This document shows, piece after piece, positions 13,901 through 26,714 of a stretch of 64,000 nt of DNA. The first letter of the stretch is position 1. Every line of letters starts with the position of its first letter. The position numbers and the translations under genes were made by a program. The notes below the pieces were generated by a model that saw only the letters and a program-made list of their open reading frames with translations, made no database searches and was not told the origin of the DNA. This DNA comes from Cucumis sativus (lineage: Eukaryota > Streptophyta > Magnoliopsida > Cucurbitales > Cucurbitaceae): positions 1,178,001-1,242,000 of the forward strand of contig NC_026655.2 in the NCBI RefSeq assembly GCF_000004075.3. The letters run 5' to 3'.

Positions 13901-15509
13901 GTTATTTCAGGAAAACATTGCTGATGAATTCTTGGATAAGATCGTGCAATGGTGCAAGAACATTAAGATTTCAGATCCTTTAGAAGAAGGTTGCAGACTT
14001 GGCCCTGTTGTTAGTGCAGGACAGGTGAGGGGGATATGTTTCTACATTTCTTGAGTTCTGTATGACAAAGAAAAGAACAATTCACTGTCACTCATAGTTT
14101 ATGGACATGGACATTTGGTAATAATAGGACAGAACACCTGGAAGGGCTATCTTTTTCAAGGAATATATGCTCATATATTAATATATTTCATAGCCTACAA
14201 ATTGTGCTTTTCTAAAAAGTAAACCCATGAAAGGTTAGGGATAAGTTAAAGAATGCAACTCATGCAATTCACACCGGCTTAAATTATTATATTTACCCTA
14301 TTGTTTGATTCTTTAGCTAATTTTTGGTGTAAAATTCAGTATGAGAAAGTATTGAAGTTTGTCTCAACTGCTGAGCAAGAAGGTGCAAAGATTCTATATG
14401 GTGGAGTTCGCCCTAAGGTACAATTAAGTTTTTTTCTCATCAAATTTACTCCTTTTCTTTTTTGTTTAACTAGAACTAACTAAAATGTGTCACTACTATG
14501 TTTAGCACCTAAAGAAGGGATACTTCGTTGAACCAGCCATTATTACTAATGTTACAACCTCCATGCAAATATGGAAAGAAGAAGTCTTTGGACCTGTTCT
14601 ATGTGTAAAGACTTTTAGTTCTGAAGATGAAGCTATTGAATTAGCAAATGATACAATGTAAGTAAAATTCTCCCACTTAGTTTATGCTGGAAACCGTTTC
14701 CTGACGTTCAGTTGATCTTTTGCAGATATGGGCTAGGTGCTGCTGTAATATCAAACGATTTAGAAAGGTGTGACCGTGTAGCCAAGGTGAGGATTGGAAT
14801 TATCAAGCACCTATATGGCATACGCAAACGAGAAACCTCTGAATTTCTGATCACTTCGTGTTTCCTTATTTCTTCCCAACAGGCTTTTCAGGCAGGAATT
14901 GTGTGGATTAATTGCTCGCAACCATGCTTCACTCAAGCCCCATGGGGAGGCATCAAACGGAGTGGCTTTGGTCGAGAGCTAGGGGAATGGTATATTTCCA
15001 TTTTATACTAAAAACTGCTAGATAATCTACTCAAGGTTAATTTAAAGATACCTAAAAAGAAGTTCAATTAAGAAGCTTTTTTGGTGGATTCCCAAAGCGT
15101 TCATTTAGTCTAAATCTCTGTCTGACTTATCTTTTAAGACATAAAAAGATTTAGCTGTTTGGGAATATAATCTTTATTCTTGTCTCTACTTTCCAAACCT
15201 ATTAATTTTAAACAAGTTTGAGCCTATATAAAAAACGAAAAATTGAAGATTCTATTCCACGAAGCACGTTTTTGGGAAGTTAAGAAACATAGGTTTATGT
15301 TGAAATAGCTTTGAACATGATTTTTCAAACAACTCATGCATCCTCATTGGTCAGTATCTTAACATTTGAATCAGCAGCACATGTACTGACTATCTAATTT
15401 TTTTTGTTCAATCAACAGGGGACTTGATACTTATCTGACTGTAAAGCAGGTTACTCAATACATATCCGATGAACCATGGGGATGGTACAAATCTCCTTCT
15501 AAACTGTAA
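10922..15509 (+). CDS. ALDH10: ALDH10-family aminoaldehyde / betaine aldehyde dehydrogenase, peroxisomal
   Basis: Fifteen exons: 10922-11030, 11189-11331, 11861-11941, 12024-12172, 12779-12871, 12953-13076, 13159-13224, 13319-13385, 13552-13628, 13911-14024, 14340-14417, 14506-14657, 14726-14786, 14883-14989 and 15419-15509. They give 503 residues, the normal length. The start [19 protein letters not shown] matches plant homologues; an in-frame ATG at 10889 would add 11 residues but is less typical. The catalytic residues are Glu260 (MELGGKSP) and Cys294 ([10 protein letters not shown]). The substrate-pocket tryptophans Trp288 and Trp459 are present. The protein ends SPSKL, a type-1 peroxisomal signal. 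The enzyme oxidises aminoaldehydes such as 3-aminopropanal and 4-aminobutanal from polyamine breakdown with NAD+. The position equivalent to spinach Ala441 is Ile444, which argues against efficient betaine-aldehyde oxidation. Loss of ALDH10 in rice and cucumber gives 2-acetyl-1-pyrroline fragrance; no break is seen here. Confidence 0.96.
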
Positions 15510-17760
15510 AAGAAACGACCCCTCTGATTCAGAATAAGCACTTCTCGTCTACTACCAAGTCTACGCGGGAGAATAAAGTTGGGTGAAGAAATTCTTGCAC
15601 AAGTAGTTCTGTCCTGTGAGTTTTCTGTTTAGTTCAGTTAGTTTGTGGTTAAGAACTCAATTCAATTTACTTCAAACATTAGATACTATGATTGTGAGTC
15701 AATAGAAAATGGAGTGAGTTGTTGGTAGCCTGAAAAAAGGAATTACTGTATGATAGAATCTGACCTTTGTATGAATTCAGGCACTTTCTTTCAGTCTTCT
15801 TCTATCATTCTCAAATCTTGGCTTTGAAACTATGAGGAAGAACATGGATTCCTTCTCTAGTATTAATTGCCTAAATGGGATTCTACGATGAACCCTAATC
15901 TTTTTGGTCAATTTAGTAGATCTCGACCACCCTTTTCCAATTCAAAATTCATAAATCTATTGAAAATCAATTTTAAATGCTATTAAACATCATAAAGATA
16001 CAAATTTGAAACTTTTGACAACTGTTTTACACAATTATTGAATCTTGGCTGATTCTTGAGAATGATAATAAATAAATAAAAGATGATAATGAAAGGAATA
16101 AACAGAAGTTAAAATAAGAAAGAGATCTCTCTGGTTCCTATGTTGTCAAGCAACTTGTTTATGGGTAATCTCATTCTTTCAACTCAAAATAATATAAAAT
16201 GTATATTATAAGCAACCATCCCAACAATTTGATTAAATTAAAAATTTGATCAAGTTATATATTAGTAGAAATATAGTTGAAAAAATCTTCATAAATACTT
16301 GATTGGATTTGGGTAGATACTAAATTCTAAGTTTCTTCAAGCTTATCAAATGTTGTAGTTTATCTTCTTCGTTGCCGAATTGAGCTTTGTTCAATAATAA
16401 ATCAATATAACTTTTAAGTCTCGATTTTCTACCTCACTAATTAGTTATTTCACTAAAGAAGCTTTTTTATCTTTTCAATGAGAGATAGACAACTTCTTTC
16501 AAGGAGGGATAAGCAAAGAACCATCAAAATCAGTTACTCCATCACCTTCTCATCTTAGATAAAAGGAAAAATATTTGAAAAAAACATTTAACCCTTACGG
16601 ACGTTTGACCTCCAAATTAGAGTGGATGCGTAAAAGAACTCACTCATTATTTGGTTCATTAATAATTAAAAGAGTGATTACCTCGTTATTCACATTACCT
16701 TCTTTAATTATTTTATTCTATAATATTTACCAACTCAATTCATCTAAACTAAACGTTCCATAGAAATTCAAAGATGCACTAGTCCGACAAGCTTATTCTT
16801 TCAAGTGCCTCTTTCTCGTTAAACAGGAAATTGACTCTTTTCTATTCAGTCTTTTTGAAGGAAACAACATTATAATTAGTGTATTTGATAATGACAGTTT
16901 AACAAATCACTGCAATAAAAGCAAGAAAGAACCACAAATCTGTCTGATATTTCTCCTTCAAATTCCCTCTTTCCAAACACAAATGATGTCTTTTCTTATC
17001 CCATCATTCTTTGTCCAAGAAAAGTTCAAAAATATTCACTAAATTATCACAAATGCAACATATTAAGGCAACCCAAATACTCAAAAACAAAAAAGGAAAG
17101 CCTAAAGATGCGTTACAGTACGAAAATTTTATTTGTTCTATAGAATATTTAGTTTTTTTTTCTTGATGGGGTATGATATAATCATGAGATGGGTAAAATT
17201 TTTATGCATAGGAACCTTCAACCGACAAATTCAGAAAGTTGAGTGTGAAATTGGTTTTGACTGAAGTATGGGCCAACATTATCCTTGATGATGGGACAGG
17301 CCAATTCAATTTCACTGCTTAATTCTGCCATTATTTCCCACTGGCTGAGTATCCATAAATCTCTCTTTCTTCCTCCTCAAAAACGTGGGAAGTGAGAGAT
17401 GGAAAGTTGATTTTTCAGGCTGGAATTGTCCTGTCATCGTAAGAAACTGGCAAAGTAACTGCATTAATTCACATCTCGTATTTCTTCTTTGAAATCAGGT
17501 CACTGTTTGTTTCGCTTCGTTTGTTTGTTTGTTTGGTTGAATTTTTCATTGGGTTTCTCTCTGAATTTAGAGATCTTGTTCACAAAACATTATTACCATT
17601 TCTGGGTTGTGTATATTTCGCGCCAAATTAATTACCCATTTATGTAGATTTCTGATTATTCATTTCTTACATCGAGAAATCGCAGTTTATTTCGAGGGAT
17701 TCTTGATTTTGAGATTAGTTCATTGGTGGGTTTTGGGATCTGGGTTTGCTTCGATTAACG
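15510..17760. other. Spacer between ALDH10 and the KONJAC1-like gene
   Basis: The first few hundred bases are probably ALDH10 3' UTR. From about 17,230 the composition changes, and 17,460-17,760 reads as the pyrimidine-rich leader of the next gene. No independent gene is supported; the open frames at 16575 and 17607 have no recognisable protein character. Confidence 0.55.
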
Positions 17761-20700
17761 ATGGGGAGCACAGAGGAGAAGGTTGTAGCTGTGATCATGG
17801 TCGGCGGTCCCACTAAAGGTATATGAAATTTCTTATTTCTTCCTATTTTGTTTTGGAGGGAAGTTTGTTTGATGCATTTACATTCAAATCTGACTTCATT
17901 TTAGCTTCTTCTTCCAGCAAAACTTGATTCTGTTTCTCTGATTCTATCTGGGGTTCATAGAATCCAGCTTTTGTTCATAGGACAAGAATCATATTCTTCA
18001 AATATCTAGTTCGTATTTTGGTTGGGTTTTTTGCTCATTCTAGTCTTCGTAATGAACAGGAACTAGATTTCGACCTCTGTCATTGAATATTCCCAAGCCT
18101 CTTTTTCCTTTGGCTGGACAACCAATGGTGCATCACCCAATTTCAGCTTGTAAAAGGGTATGTGTTCATGAAATCTTAATGGAATAAGCTGTCATTTGAT
18201 TGTTGAATGGACACTCTGTTTATCAAACTGATGTAGTTTCTGTTTTGTTTTTTTACAGATTCCAAATCTGGCTCAGATTTTTCTTGTTGGTTTCTATGAG
18301 GAGCGTGAATTTGCATTATATTTATCTTCCATTTCTAATGAACTGAAAGTTCCTATTAGGTAGCCATTTCCTTTCAAAGTCTACACCAAGTTGTGTTTAT
18401 TTCTCATTTTTTATTGTGTTTGTTGTTGAATTGCTGTGATATTGTGTGTGGTGATTAGATATTTGAAGGAACAGAAACCACATGGTTCTGCTGGTGGACT
18501 TTTTCACTTCAGAGATCTTATCATGGAAGACAGTCCGGTTTTCGTCTCACCTTTTCTTCTCCAATTTTGTCTATTAAGTTGATTCATCAATGTCTTTAGA
18601 TCTCCTAATGTTTCTATAATCTTGTTTTCAGTCACATATCTTCTTGCTGAATTGTGACGTTTGCTCGAGTTTTCCACTCCCGAAAATGCTAGGTAGCTGT
18701 ACTCCTTTTCTTTGATTCAATCTTTTGTTCCCCTTCCCCAACATGCCGGTACTACGTTCGAGTTAAGGTTGATTCTCATGTAAGAAACAGTTGCAATGGT
18801 TGCCTTAATAGGTTCTTTACCATTAATAAGATTGATGTGCTACAGATGCTCACAAAAGTTATGGAGGGATGGGAACAATCCTCGTAATCAGAGTAAGTAA
18901 TCACGCCCTAGCTCTTAAGCTGGATTCTTTAAAGTTCAATGCCTCCGATTCCAGGTTATTGGTTCTTCTTCAATGTTGTCCTTCATCCTTGTTTTGTTTT
19001 TAGGTATCAGCTGAGGCAGCTCACCAGTTTGGAGAGTTGATTGCGGATCCAATAACAAACGAACTACTTCACTATGCGGAAAAACCCGAAACTTTTGTAT
19101 GCTAACTAAAAAAAACATTCAACTTCAGCACTACTACTTCTCTTTTGATTGGATTTTCAATTGTGTTCCTCTGCTTTTATCTTCCAAAACAGGTCAGTGA
19201 TCTCATTAACTGTGGTGTCTACATATTTACACCAGACATATTTTCCACAATTCAAGGTGTTTCGACGCAGCGGAAAGAGAGAGGTGAGTAATAGTCACAT
19301 GAAAATTATGATTAAGATGATTTCAAATTGCTGTAGTTATACAATAATGAAGTCAATTTATTTGAAGCAATTTCCACTATTGGCTTGATTTTCAAAGGGG
19401 GGAGAAAACTCTTTCTTCAACTGCATCACCATATTATAGATAGTTTATTGTCCATTCTCAATTATATCTTATTTTGCAGCAAATTTGAGCCGATTGTCTA
19501 GCTTTGAAGCCCTCCAGTCTGCTACAACAAGGTTGGATGGATCCTTCTCTTTTATGTTGAAATTTTGTATTTAGATTTGGTGCAGACACTTCGAAGCTGC
19601 ATATAAAAATCAGTGTCTTTCAGATTGCTCGATATCTAAAATTACTAATAATATAAAGTTCGATAACAGGAGCTTGCCTAAAGACTACGTAAGATTGGAT
19701 CAAGACATTCTATCACCTTTTGCGGGTAAGAAACAGTTATATACGTATGAAACGATGGACTACTGGGAACAAATCAAAACGCCTGCGTAAGTACTACATC
19801 CACTCTTTTAACTTATAAGCTTTGTTTGCAACCGTTTAAAAATTTATACACATCTTTCCGTGTAAAATTTTGCAGAATGTCGTTGAAATGCTCTGGCTTA
19901 TATCTTGCTCAATTCCGGGTCACCTCCTCCAACCTATTGGCAAGTGGAGATGGTATGAAAAATGCTATCATCATCGGTGACGTTTATATTCATCCTTCAG
20001 CTAAAGTACATCCAACTGCCAAGGTCACCTTCTAAATCTCAAGCCGTAAATATGATATTTTCTAGCCAAAATGATTATTGTACAGGACTTACAAATTTCA
20101 ATGACTCTAATTTTAGTCCCTTGTTGTTCTTCTACTTTCATTCAAATTAAACTTGTATATTGGCTTTTCTCTTCTATGCCGTTATACAGATTGGTCCGAA
20201 TGTCTCAATATCGGCTAATGCTCGAATTGGAGCTGGTTCTAGGCTCATTAGTTGTATCATCCTTGATGATGTTGAAATTAAGGTATGGATTTATCTGTTT
20301 GCAGAAAATTTGGACTCGGACTAGAAGTTTATTTGTTATTATTTTTTTGGCTTGTCAGGATAATGCAGTTGTCATACATGCAATTGTTGGATGGAAATCG
20401 TCTATTGGTCGATGGTCTCGAGTACAGGTAAGTCGACAAATGAGCCCTTTTTCTTTTTTCTTTGGTTCCAATTTTTATCAACAACATTACTTAAGTTAGT
20501 CATTTTAATTATTTTTGTCAACCTTCTATGCTACTTTCTAGGCTGATGGAGATTACAATGCAAAGCGGGGAATTACGATTCTAGGTCTTACTCTTTACCC
20601 GTTTATGCCTTTTATTTTCTTCTAAAAAAAAAAGAGACAAATGCTTTTCTTTCCCTCTCGAGAAGCGCCACACAGCTGCGGTTCTAATATGACAAACATC

Positions 20701-20816
20701 GGTTTTATTATCCAGGTGAAGCAGTCGTGGTTGAGGATGAAGTAGTTGTGACAAACAGTATTGTTCTCCCAAACAAGACTCTTAATGTGAGTGTTCAAGA
20801 GGAAATAATTCTATGA
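17761..20816 (+). CDS. KJC1: GDP-mannose pyrophosphorylase-like regulatory subunit (GMPPA / KONJAC1 type)
   Basis: Fifteen exons: 17761-17818, 18060-18157, 18259-18359, 18459-18537, 18632-18692, 18846-18892, 19004-19096, 19193-19283, 19480-19531, 19670-19786, 19876-20023, 20190-20282, 20359-20427, 20542-20584 and 20716-20816. They give 416 residues. The N-terminal nucleotidyltransferase domain starts [20 protein letters not shown] and includes the [11 protein letters not shown] block. Residues of the second half form a left-handed beta-helix with hexapeptide repeats ([20 protein letters not shown]). The two-residue insertion in the nucleotide-binding loop (GGPTKGTRFRPL) is typical of GMPPA-type proteins rather than the catalytic VTC1 type. 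Arabidopsis KONJAC1 stimulates VTC1 and supports glucomannan synthesis; a cytosolic regulatory role in GDP-mannose supply is inferred. The end [10 protein letters not shown] matches the family. Confidence 0.94.
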
Positions 20817-21284
20817 AAAAACCTTTCTTTAAAAGAAAAAGTTCAGTACATTTTTGTGTCATATTACCCTCCTTGTTGTTCTAGAAAAAAACACACGTGG
20901 AATCGTCAAAAGTCCACGACGACTTCTGTAAATTGAGATCTATTTAAAATTGGCTACTGCTTTGATTCAATTTTGCAAAATACAGACAATAACTACATAT
21001 TTTGTAGATAAACTAGCTATTCCAAGTCATTTGTAAGTGCAACTATCTTACAATGGTAGTATAATACACCATGACGATGGCTTCCGGAGATCGGAGTTGG
21101 CACAGCCAACGTATAAGGACCCTATGGCTTCAAAAATTAGTTCATCAAAAGAATGACTTGAATGCTATACTTAGATGTTGGTTAACAAGAGATTCCAAGC
21201 TACAAAAGAAAAAGAAGAAAAAATTCATCCAAAGGATGACTCCAATGCTACACTTAATAGATTTTGGTTGTCAAGAATTATGCT
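20817..21284. other. Tail-to-tail spacer between KONJAC1-like and DEL genes
   Basis: Only 468 bp separate the two stop codons, so the 3' UTRs lie very close and may overlap. It has no ORF with protein character; an A-rich stretch lies near 21,205-21,222. Confidence 0.6.
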
Positions 21285-23387
21285 TCAGGGATTTGTTTTT
21301 TTTTCAGAGTACCATAACTTCCATGCTTCTTTGTAATGGGAGAATAAATCTCTTAAAGCTGCAATATCACATGAACGAAAACTACTTGTATGTTTACTTT
21401 TATCTTCAAAAGTTAGTGAATTTGAGTTCTTGAAAGAGAAACTAGAATTGGACATACCTTGATTCTGATACTGAGGACAGTAAGTCGAGGCGAGGCTCAC
21501 CCAGTTTTTACGACTCCGTTTTGCTTCAATTTTTGATGCTCTAGCTTCCACTCTAACACTGGGTGAGAAGGGTCCAAATTTGAAGCTCTTAGAATTCAGA
21601 TCTTTCTCTAATTCGCCACCGGTTACTTCAACCCCACAAGTCTCAAGCTGCACGTGCCGCTGTTGCTGGGAATTAGGGCTCTTATTCAGATCAAATGAAT
21701 ATGGCAATCTGTTTCTCTTCAAGTGGTTGTTGGTTATATCGCTTCCGAAACTCCTTTTATTTGAATCACATCGAAGCAGCTTGCCTGGACGACAATTTTC
21801 GACTAAACTTCTCCATCCTAGCCACTTGAACGCAGGCTTTCTAGTACCATCGGTTTGTGTCTGCATTTGTAGAATTCAAAAGATTAAAATATGTATCCAA
21901 TTTTTTTACAAATAGATTAGCAAATTCGTTTGTTATCAAAAACTTGACCAAAGGTTGAACTATATCATATCATTTTACCTTTTCAATAAGATGAAGTGCT
22001 GCCAACACATTCGCGATATCGTAAAGGCGTCTGACTTTGCCTGAAAAATTGAAAGAATGTTAAGAAATTAGTTCTCAACCTATTCTGTTAAACGTAAGAA
22101 ATATTTCAAAATTCTCACCAGCAACAAAGATTCATACTTCTCATTATTGATACACTTTCACCATTACCAAGCAGTAATTTTGCAGCTTCGTCAAGTGAAA
22201 TCAGATGGGCCTGAATAGAGAGTTTCTAACTTTTAGATGATTTTCACATAAGAACAAAGATCACTGAATTAAATATCTCATCTTGCTTGATGACTCACGC
22301 TAGAGCAGACAAAGAGCTTGACAAAATTCTGCGTTAATAGTGCAAGAGATTTTTCCCTCCGATTCTCTGATGCCACTTGAAAAAGAAAAATTGAGAACGA
22401 AACTAAAACGAAATTAACATCCTAATGATCCCTGAGAGTGATTATCCATAGTTTCAAATGATAAATTAATCTAATTGAAGCAAAAACTTTGCCGTATACC
22501 ACATCTCACTGACGTTGAAGATTTAGATATGACAGAGATTGAATCATGGCTCACAGATGTAAGATCTGAACATGTTTCTTCTTCATCATCTATCAACTGA
22601 TACACAAAACAATTTGTGACTAATACATATCAACTCATACACAAAACATAATTCACATATAACAAAAGAAAAAAGATAGCTTTAGTAACAATTCGACGTA
22701 CACTTGAACGGTCATTGGCATCTATAGCGGAGGAGCTATTTCCCTTCGAATCTTCTTCCTATTACAAATGACACCACTTAATTTTTTGAATTTTAACTAA
22801 ATATGAATTTTAACAAAAGAATCAACCTTAAGTTTCCGTAGTGCTTTAGGAATGCCAGAATATCCTATCCAACGATATTGATTCTTCGCTTTTCTACACA
22901 GAATCTGTAATCAAATGCAAATTGTTAAATTAAAAACAAAGAATCATTCATCTAAGATAACAAATAACAAACAGCAGCAACAAATTCCTTACACCAACAC
23001 TTTCTAAAACGTTAACAATATCGTAGATCCGTCGTCTTTCAACACCTACAGAATAGCAGTAACAAAAAATCCTTCAAAATTTCAATTAACGAAAGTAAAA
23101 AAAAAAAAAAAAATTCAGGAAAAACAGACACTACCTAGCCGAGATGCGGCATTGTCGAGGCTGATCAACTGAATGTCATCTCGATCATACAGTCTCAAAA
23201 AACTACAAAAAAAAAAAAAAAAATGAAGAGAGAAAATGAGATAAATTTGAATAAGTAGAGAGAAAATGGGAAAAAAAAGGAAGAGAGGGAGATGAAACTT
23301 GGAGCAGAGGAGGCCGAGAGATTTCTGCTTCCGGCTGTAAGCGTTTGAAGAAGAGTCCGGTAGTGGAAGATGAAGATTGGCGGCCAT
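21285..23387 (-). CDS. DEL: DEL-type atypical E2F transcription factor (E2FD/E/F class)
   Basis: Eleven exons on the minus strand, in order: 23387-23299, 23202-23135, 23045-22993, 22904-22827, 22758-22702, 22596-22500, 22375-22299, 22210-22138, 22040-21979, 21860-21458 and 21358-21285. They give 376 residues, within the DEL range. Two winged-helix DNA-binding domains are visible: residues ~18-96 (KSLGLLCSNFLRLY, VERRRIYDIVNVLES) and ~151-230 (REKSLALLTQNFVKLF, KVRRLYDIANVL). Two tandem domains let these proteins bind E2F sites without a DP partner. There is no DP-dimerisation, marked-box or Rb-binding region. Arabidopsis DEL1 represses endocycle onset genes and links to salicylate metabolism. 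The last intron (21359-21457, 99 nt) has no in-frame stop, so retention adds 33 residues instead of truncating. The conserved tail RDLFSHYKEAWKLWYSE follows it. Confidence 0.93.
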
Positions 23388-26265
23388 AGGTAAGGTTGGT
23401 TTATGTGAAGGGGGAGATGGAAGTGGCGAAGGAAGAGATTTGTGGAGTTGGAGTTGGATTTGGAGAATTGGAGGGAATGGTTTGAAGATTTAAACAAAAG
23501 ATTTGAAGAACCGTTGAGAGAGGGAGGGAGGGAGCGTGATTCAAGTTCAAGTTCAAGTTCAAGTTCCACACAACAGGCGCGTTATCGTTTTTTTCTTCTT
23601 TTCTCTTTTCAAATTTTATTACCCATTGACCGTTTTGCCCTTTCGCCCTCGTTTCATTTTAAAATTTTCTAGGGAGTTTGTAAAAATAGCAAAGAAAAAT
23701 TATAATATTAGAGTTCATATTACTTTGCATTTTCAAAATTGCAAAAATAAAAGTTTAAAAAATAGATTATATGGTCATATTTACCAAATTTTTTTGTCAT
23801 TTAAGTAAAAAATAATTCAATTTTCATTTCGTTTCTCTTTAATTCAAAATTAGACATTTTTAAAATTCATCCAACTCTTAAAAAAATAGGTTTAAAAAAG
23901 TTAGATTTTGTTTTTAGAATTTTGGTGAAAATTCAATTAAGATATAAAAGGTAAAGGTAAAGTGGCTTGTTTTATAATAAAAATCTAAAAGGTTATTGAA
24001 TTCAACTTTAAATTTTTGATTTTATTTTATCCTTCAATTTTGAGGTTTGTTTTACTTTAAATTTCTAATGATTTAGATTTATATTTTTTTTAAAAAAAAA
24101 CAAGCTTTAAAATATGAGGTTGTTTCGGTAATAGAAAAAAAAAAAGTATCCTTCATACAAAAAATCACTAAAAACTAAATTTTAATTATACTTTTTTTTC
24201 TACAACGAACAAATAATTCGTCAATTTAACAACTTTCTCTTAAAAAACAATTATAAATTGAAACTTAATTACAATTCTTTTATTTTTAACAATAAACTCT
24301 TTGCACAATCACTTTTCTCTCTAAAACTTTTCTTCTTTATTAAAAATTTGTTCAAGTATAATTATTTATTTCTACTAACATAATTCGTAACTATACCTTG
24401 TGAACACAAACTTATGTAATTTTTATTTTATGATATTATTCTAATAAAAATGTTTCGTGTTTCCAAGAAGTATATTGAGAATTTGCTTTCTTCTATGGAT
24501 TAATCGATTCCCAAAGTTATTTTTTTTTCTATTTTTCACAAAATAATTTTATTTTTCGCTTTTTTTGAAGATATTAAAATAGTAAGTAGTGGACTGCTTT
24601 TACTAATTTCCATTACTTTGTTGTTTCTTCTGCTTTTGTTGAGATCCGATAATTATAATAAATTTAATAATGAGTATTTTATTGGTAAATATCTCTTTAT
24701 TTCTTTCCCCAATGGATTTTATATTATTGGAAGTCAATAGAGATTCAAATTAGAATAATGTGAAATTTTATCAATAAGATATCCAAATATCTAAAGATAT
24801 GTTTTGGAAAAGAAAAACATTCTAATAATTAAGTGGAGAATGAGGTAACAAAAATATAGTTATTCAGATTTGGTATATATTTTATGAATCTTTGGGATTT
24901 CTTTATATATACACACATATATACATACATATTAAATTAACATAATGTGGTTCTATTAAGTTATTCATGTGCTGAAATAATAATTTTAAAAATGATATCA
25001 AAAGAGAATCTGATTTAATACTTTAAATTGTGTTAAAATATAAACTTCTTCATATAATTTAGTAAAATTTAATATTTAATTGATGGTTTATAAATATTGA
25101 CAGACATTTTCTAAGGTGAGTTTTATATATAGAAAAAATAATGATTAAATTTTAACTTTAATTGCAAAGGCTAAATTTTGTTGATTTTGTAATTTAATCT
25201 TACACTAACTAAACCAAAATTAAATGAAAAGACATATATCATACTTTCAAATCTTTTGCTTATGTTTGTTTTGTCCTCTCAATTTGGAAGAATAGTTAAT
25301 CTTCATTATTCACCTTAATTTTGATTTGGTTCAATTTTAGTTCTACACTTTTAATAAGTCTTAAAAGGTTTTTTTAGAAATTACTATTGAGACATTTTTA
25401 AAAATAACAAAATAAATTAAAATATTTATCCGCTTATCAAATTTTTGAATTTTATATAGTCACTAATAGACTTCTATCCCTCGGTACTATCAATGTCACT
25501 GTGGTTATTAATGTCTATTATTGATAAAATCTACAAACATTGTTATATTTGGTAACATTCCATCAAATTTACTATTTTGACAATTTTTCTTACTATTATT
25601 ATTATTTAACTATTTTCATAAAATTCAACTTTGAGAGGAACTTTTATTTGACTAAACTTGAAAAACTTGGATAAACTATGTTATAACATTAAACTAGCAA
25701 TAGCTAGTTAAGATGTTGTAAATTAAAGTCGAAGAAACTTTTTTCATCGTGTTAGGACAAGAAACCGTAATAATATAATATTGTCTACTTTAGATATACA
25801 CTCTTATGACTTTGCACCGTAATAATATAATATTGTCTACTTTAGATATACACTCTTATGACTTTGCTTTTAGTATCATCCAAAGCACCCCATACCAATA
25901 GAAATAGTCGTCCTCACTCATAACCGATGGTCGCATTACAAATCCGAATTTGGCTAAAGATGAGTTAACCAATTGAGAATAAACCGACACAATTATAAAA
26001 AACCAGAATTTTTGGACTCAATTAAAAAAGTAAACTTGATGATAAAAAATTGGTTCATTTGTTTGTAACAATTTTTTTATATAATTATCAATTTTGTTTG
26101 CTAAATAATTGATAAGATCGAGATTGAAACCTAAGTTTTAATTTGTAGAAAGTAAGTTTACCCATTGTTACTCTTTCAAAAGTTCTCAAATCTATTAGAT
26201 AACAAAATGTTGTGATATTCATAAATATTTTATAAAATTTTCGTTGCTATTAAAAACAATTTTCT
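23388..26265. other. Spacer upstream of DEL, repeat-bearing
   Basis: The first ~270 bases are the DEL promoter/leader, including a GTTCAA-type hexamer run near 23,540-23,563. Beyond is low-complexity AT-rich DNA with a palindromic-family repeat copy at about 25388-25590 and an exact 52-bp tandem duplication at 25764-25867. No gene is supported. Confidence 0.55.
25764..25867. repeat. Exact tandem duplication, 2 x 52 bp
   Basis: The unit beginning ACCGTAATAATATAATATTG occurs at 25764-25815 and again, with no mismatch seen, at 25816-25867. Perfect identity in non-coding DNA suggests a recent duplication by slippage or unequal crossing-over. Confidence 0.95.
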
Positions 26266-26641
26266 CTAAAATTTAATTTGAAATAAGAAAAGGGGGAGAG
26301 AATTAATGAGTTGTGGAAAAGAATGTAAAAGGAAAGATCCGTAGGGATGTACTAAGTAACACTGATCCGCCATTGATGAAAAAGGAAAAGGCAAAAAGGA
26401 AAGAGATTGAACATTGAAGAAATCAGTGATGGTTAAGATCGGAAGAAGATCTTTCTCTCTCACACGCAATCCCAAAAAGAAAGTGAAGAAGAAAAAAAGG
26501 CTTCAAATGGAATAATAATAATAATAATCACAAGCAAAAGTACAAACTCCAAAGCAAAGCAGATCCTCCAGTTTAATTCAAGAAAAATCGGATTCTGTAT
26601 AATATCAGTCAATCGGATTGGATATCGACGATTATCATCAT

Positions 26642-26714
<73 letters not shown>

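Noticed and set aside
15510-17760. A possible extra gene between ALDH10 and the KONJAC1-like gene
   Set aside because: Only short AT-rich frames without domain or splice support; explained by UTRs and spacer.
17607-17816. Open frame ahead of the KONJAC1-like start
   Set aside because: It overlaps the true ATG in another frame and has no conserved residues; treated as leader.
19962-20499. Plus-strand open frames inside the KONJAC1-like gene
   Set aside because: They run through introns in frames other than the conserved protein; shadows of the true exons.
23195-23569. 124-codon minus frame over the DEL start
   Set aside because: It overlaps DEL exon 1 in another register and is a low-complexity Leu/Phe/Ser reading; the DEL frame has clear homology.
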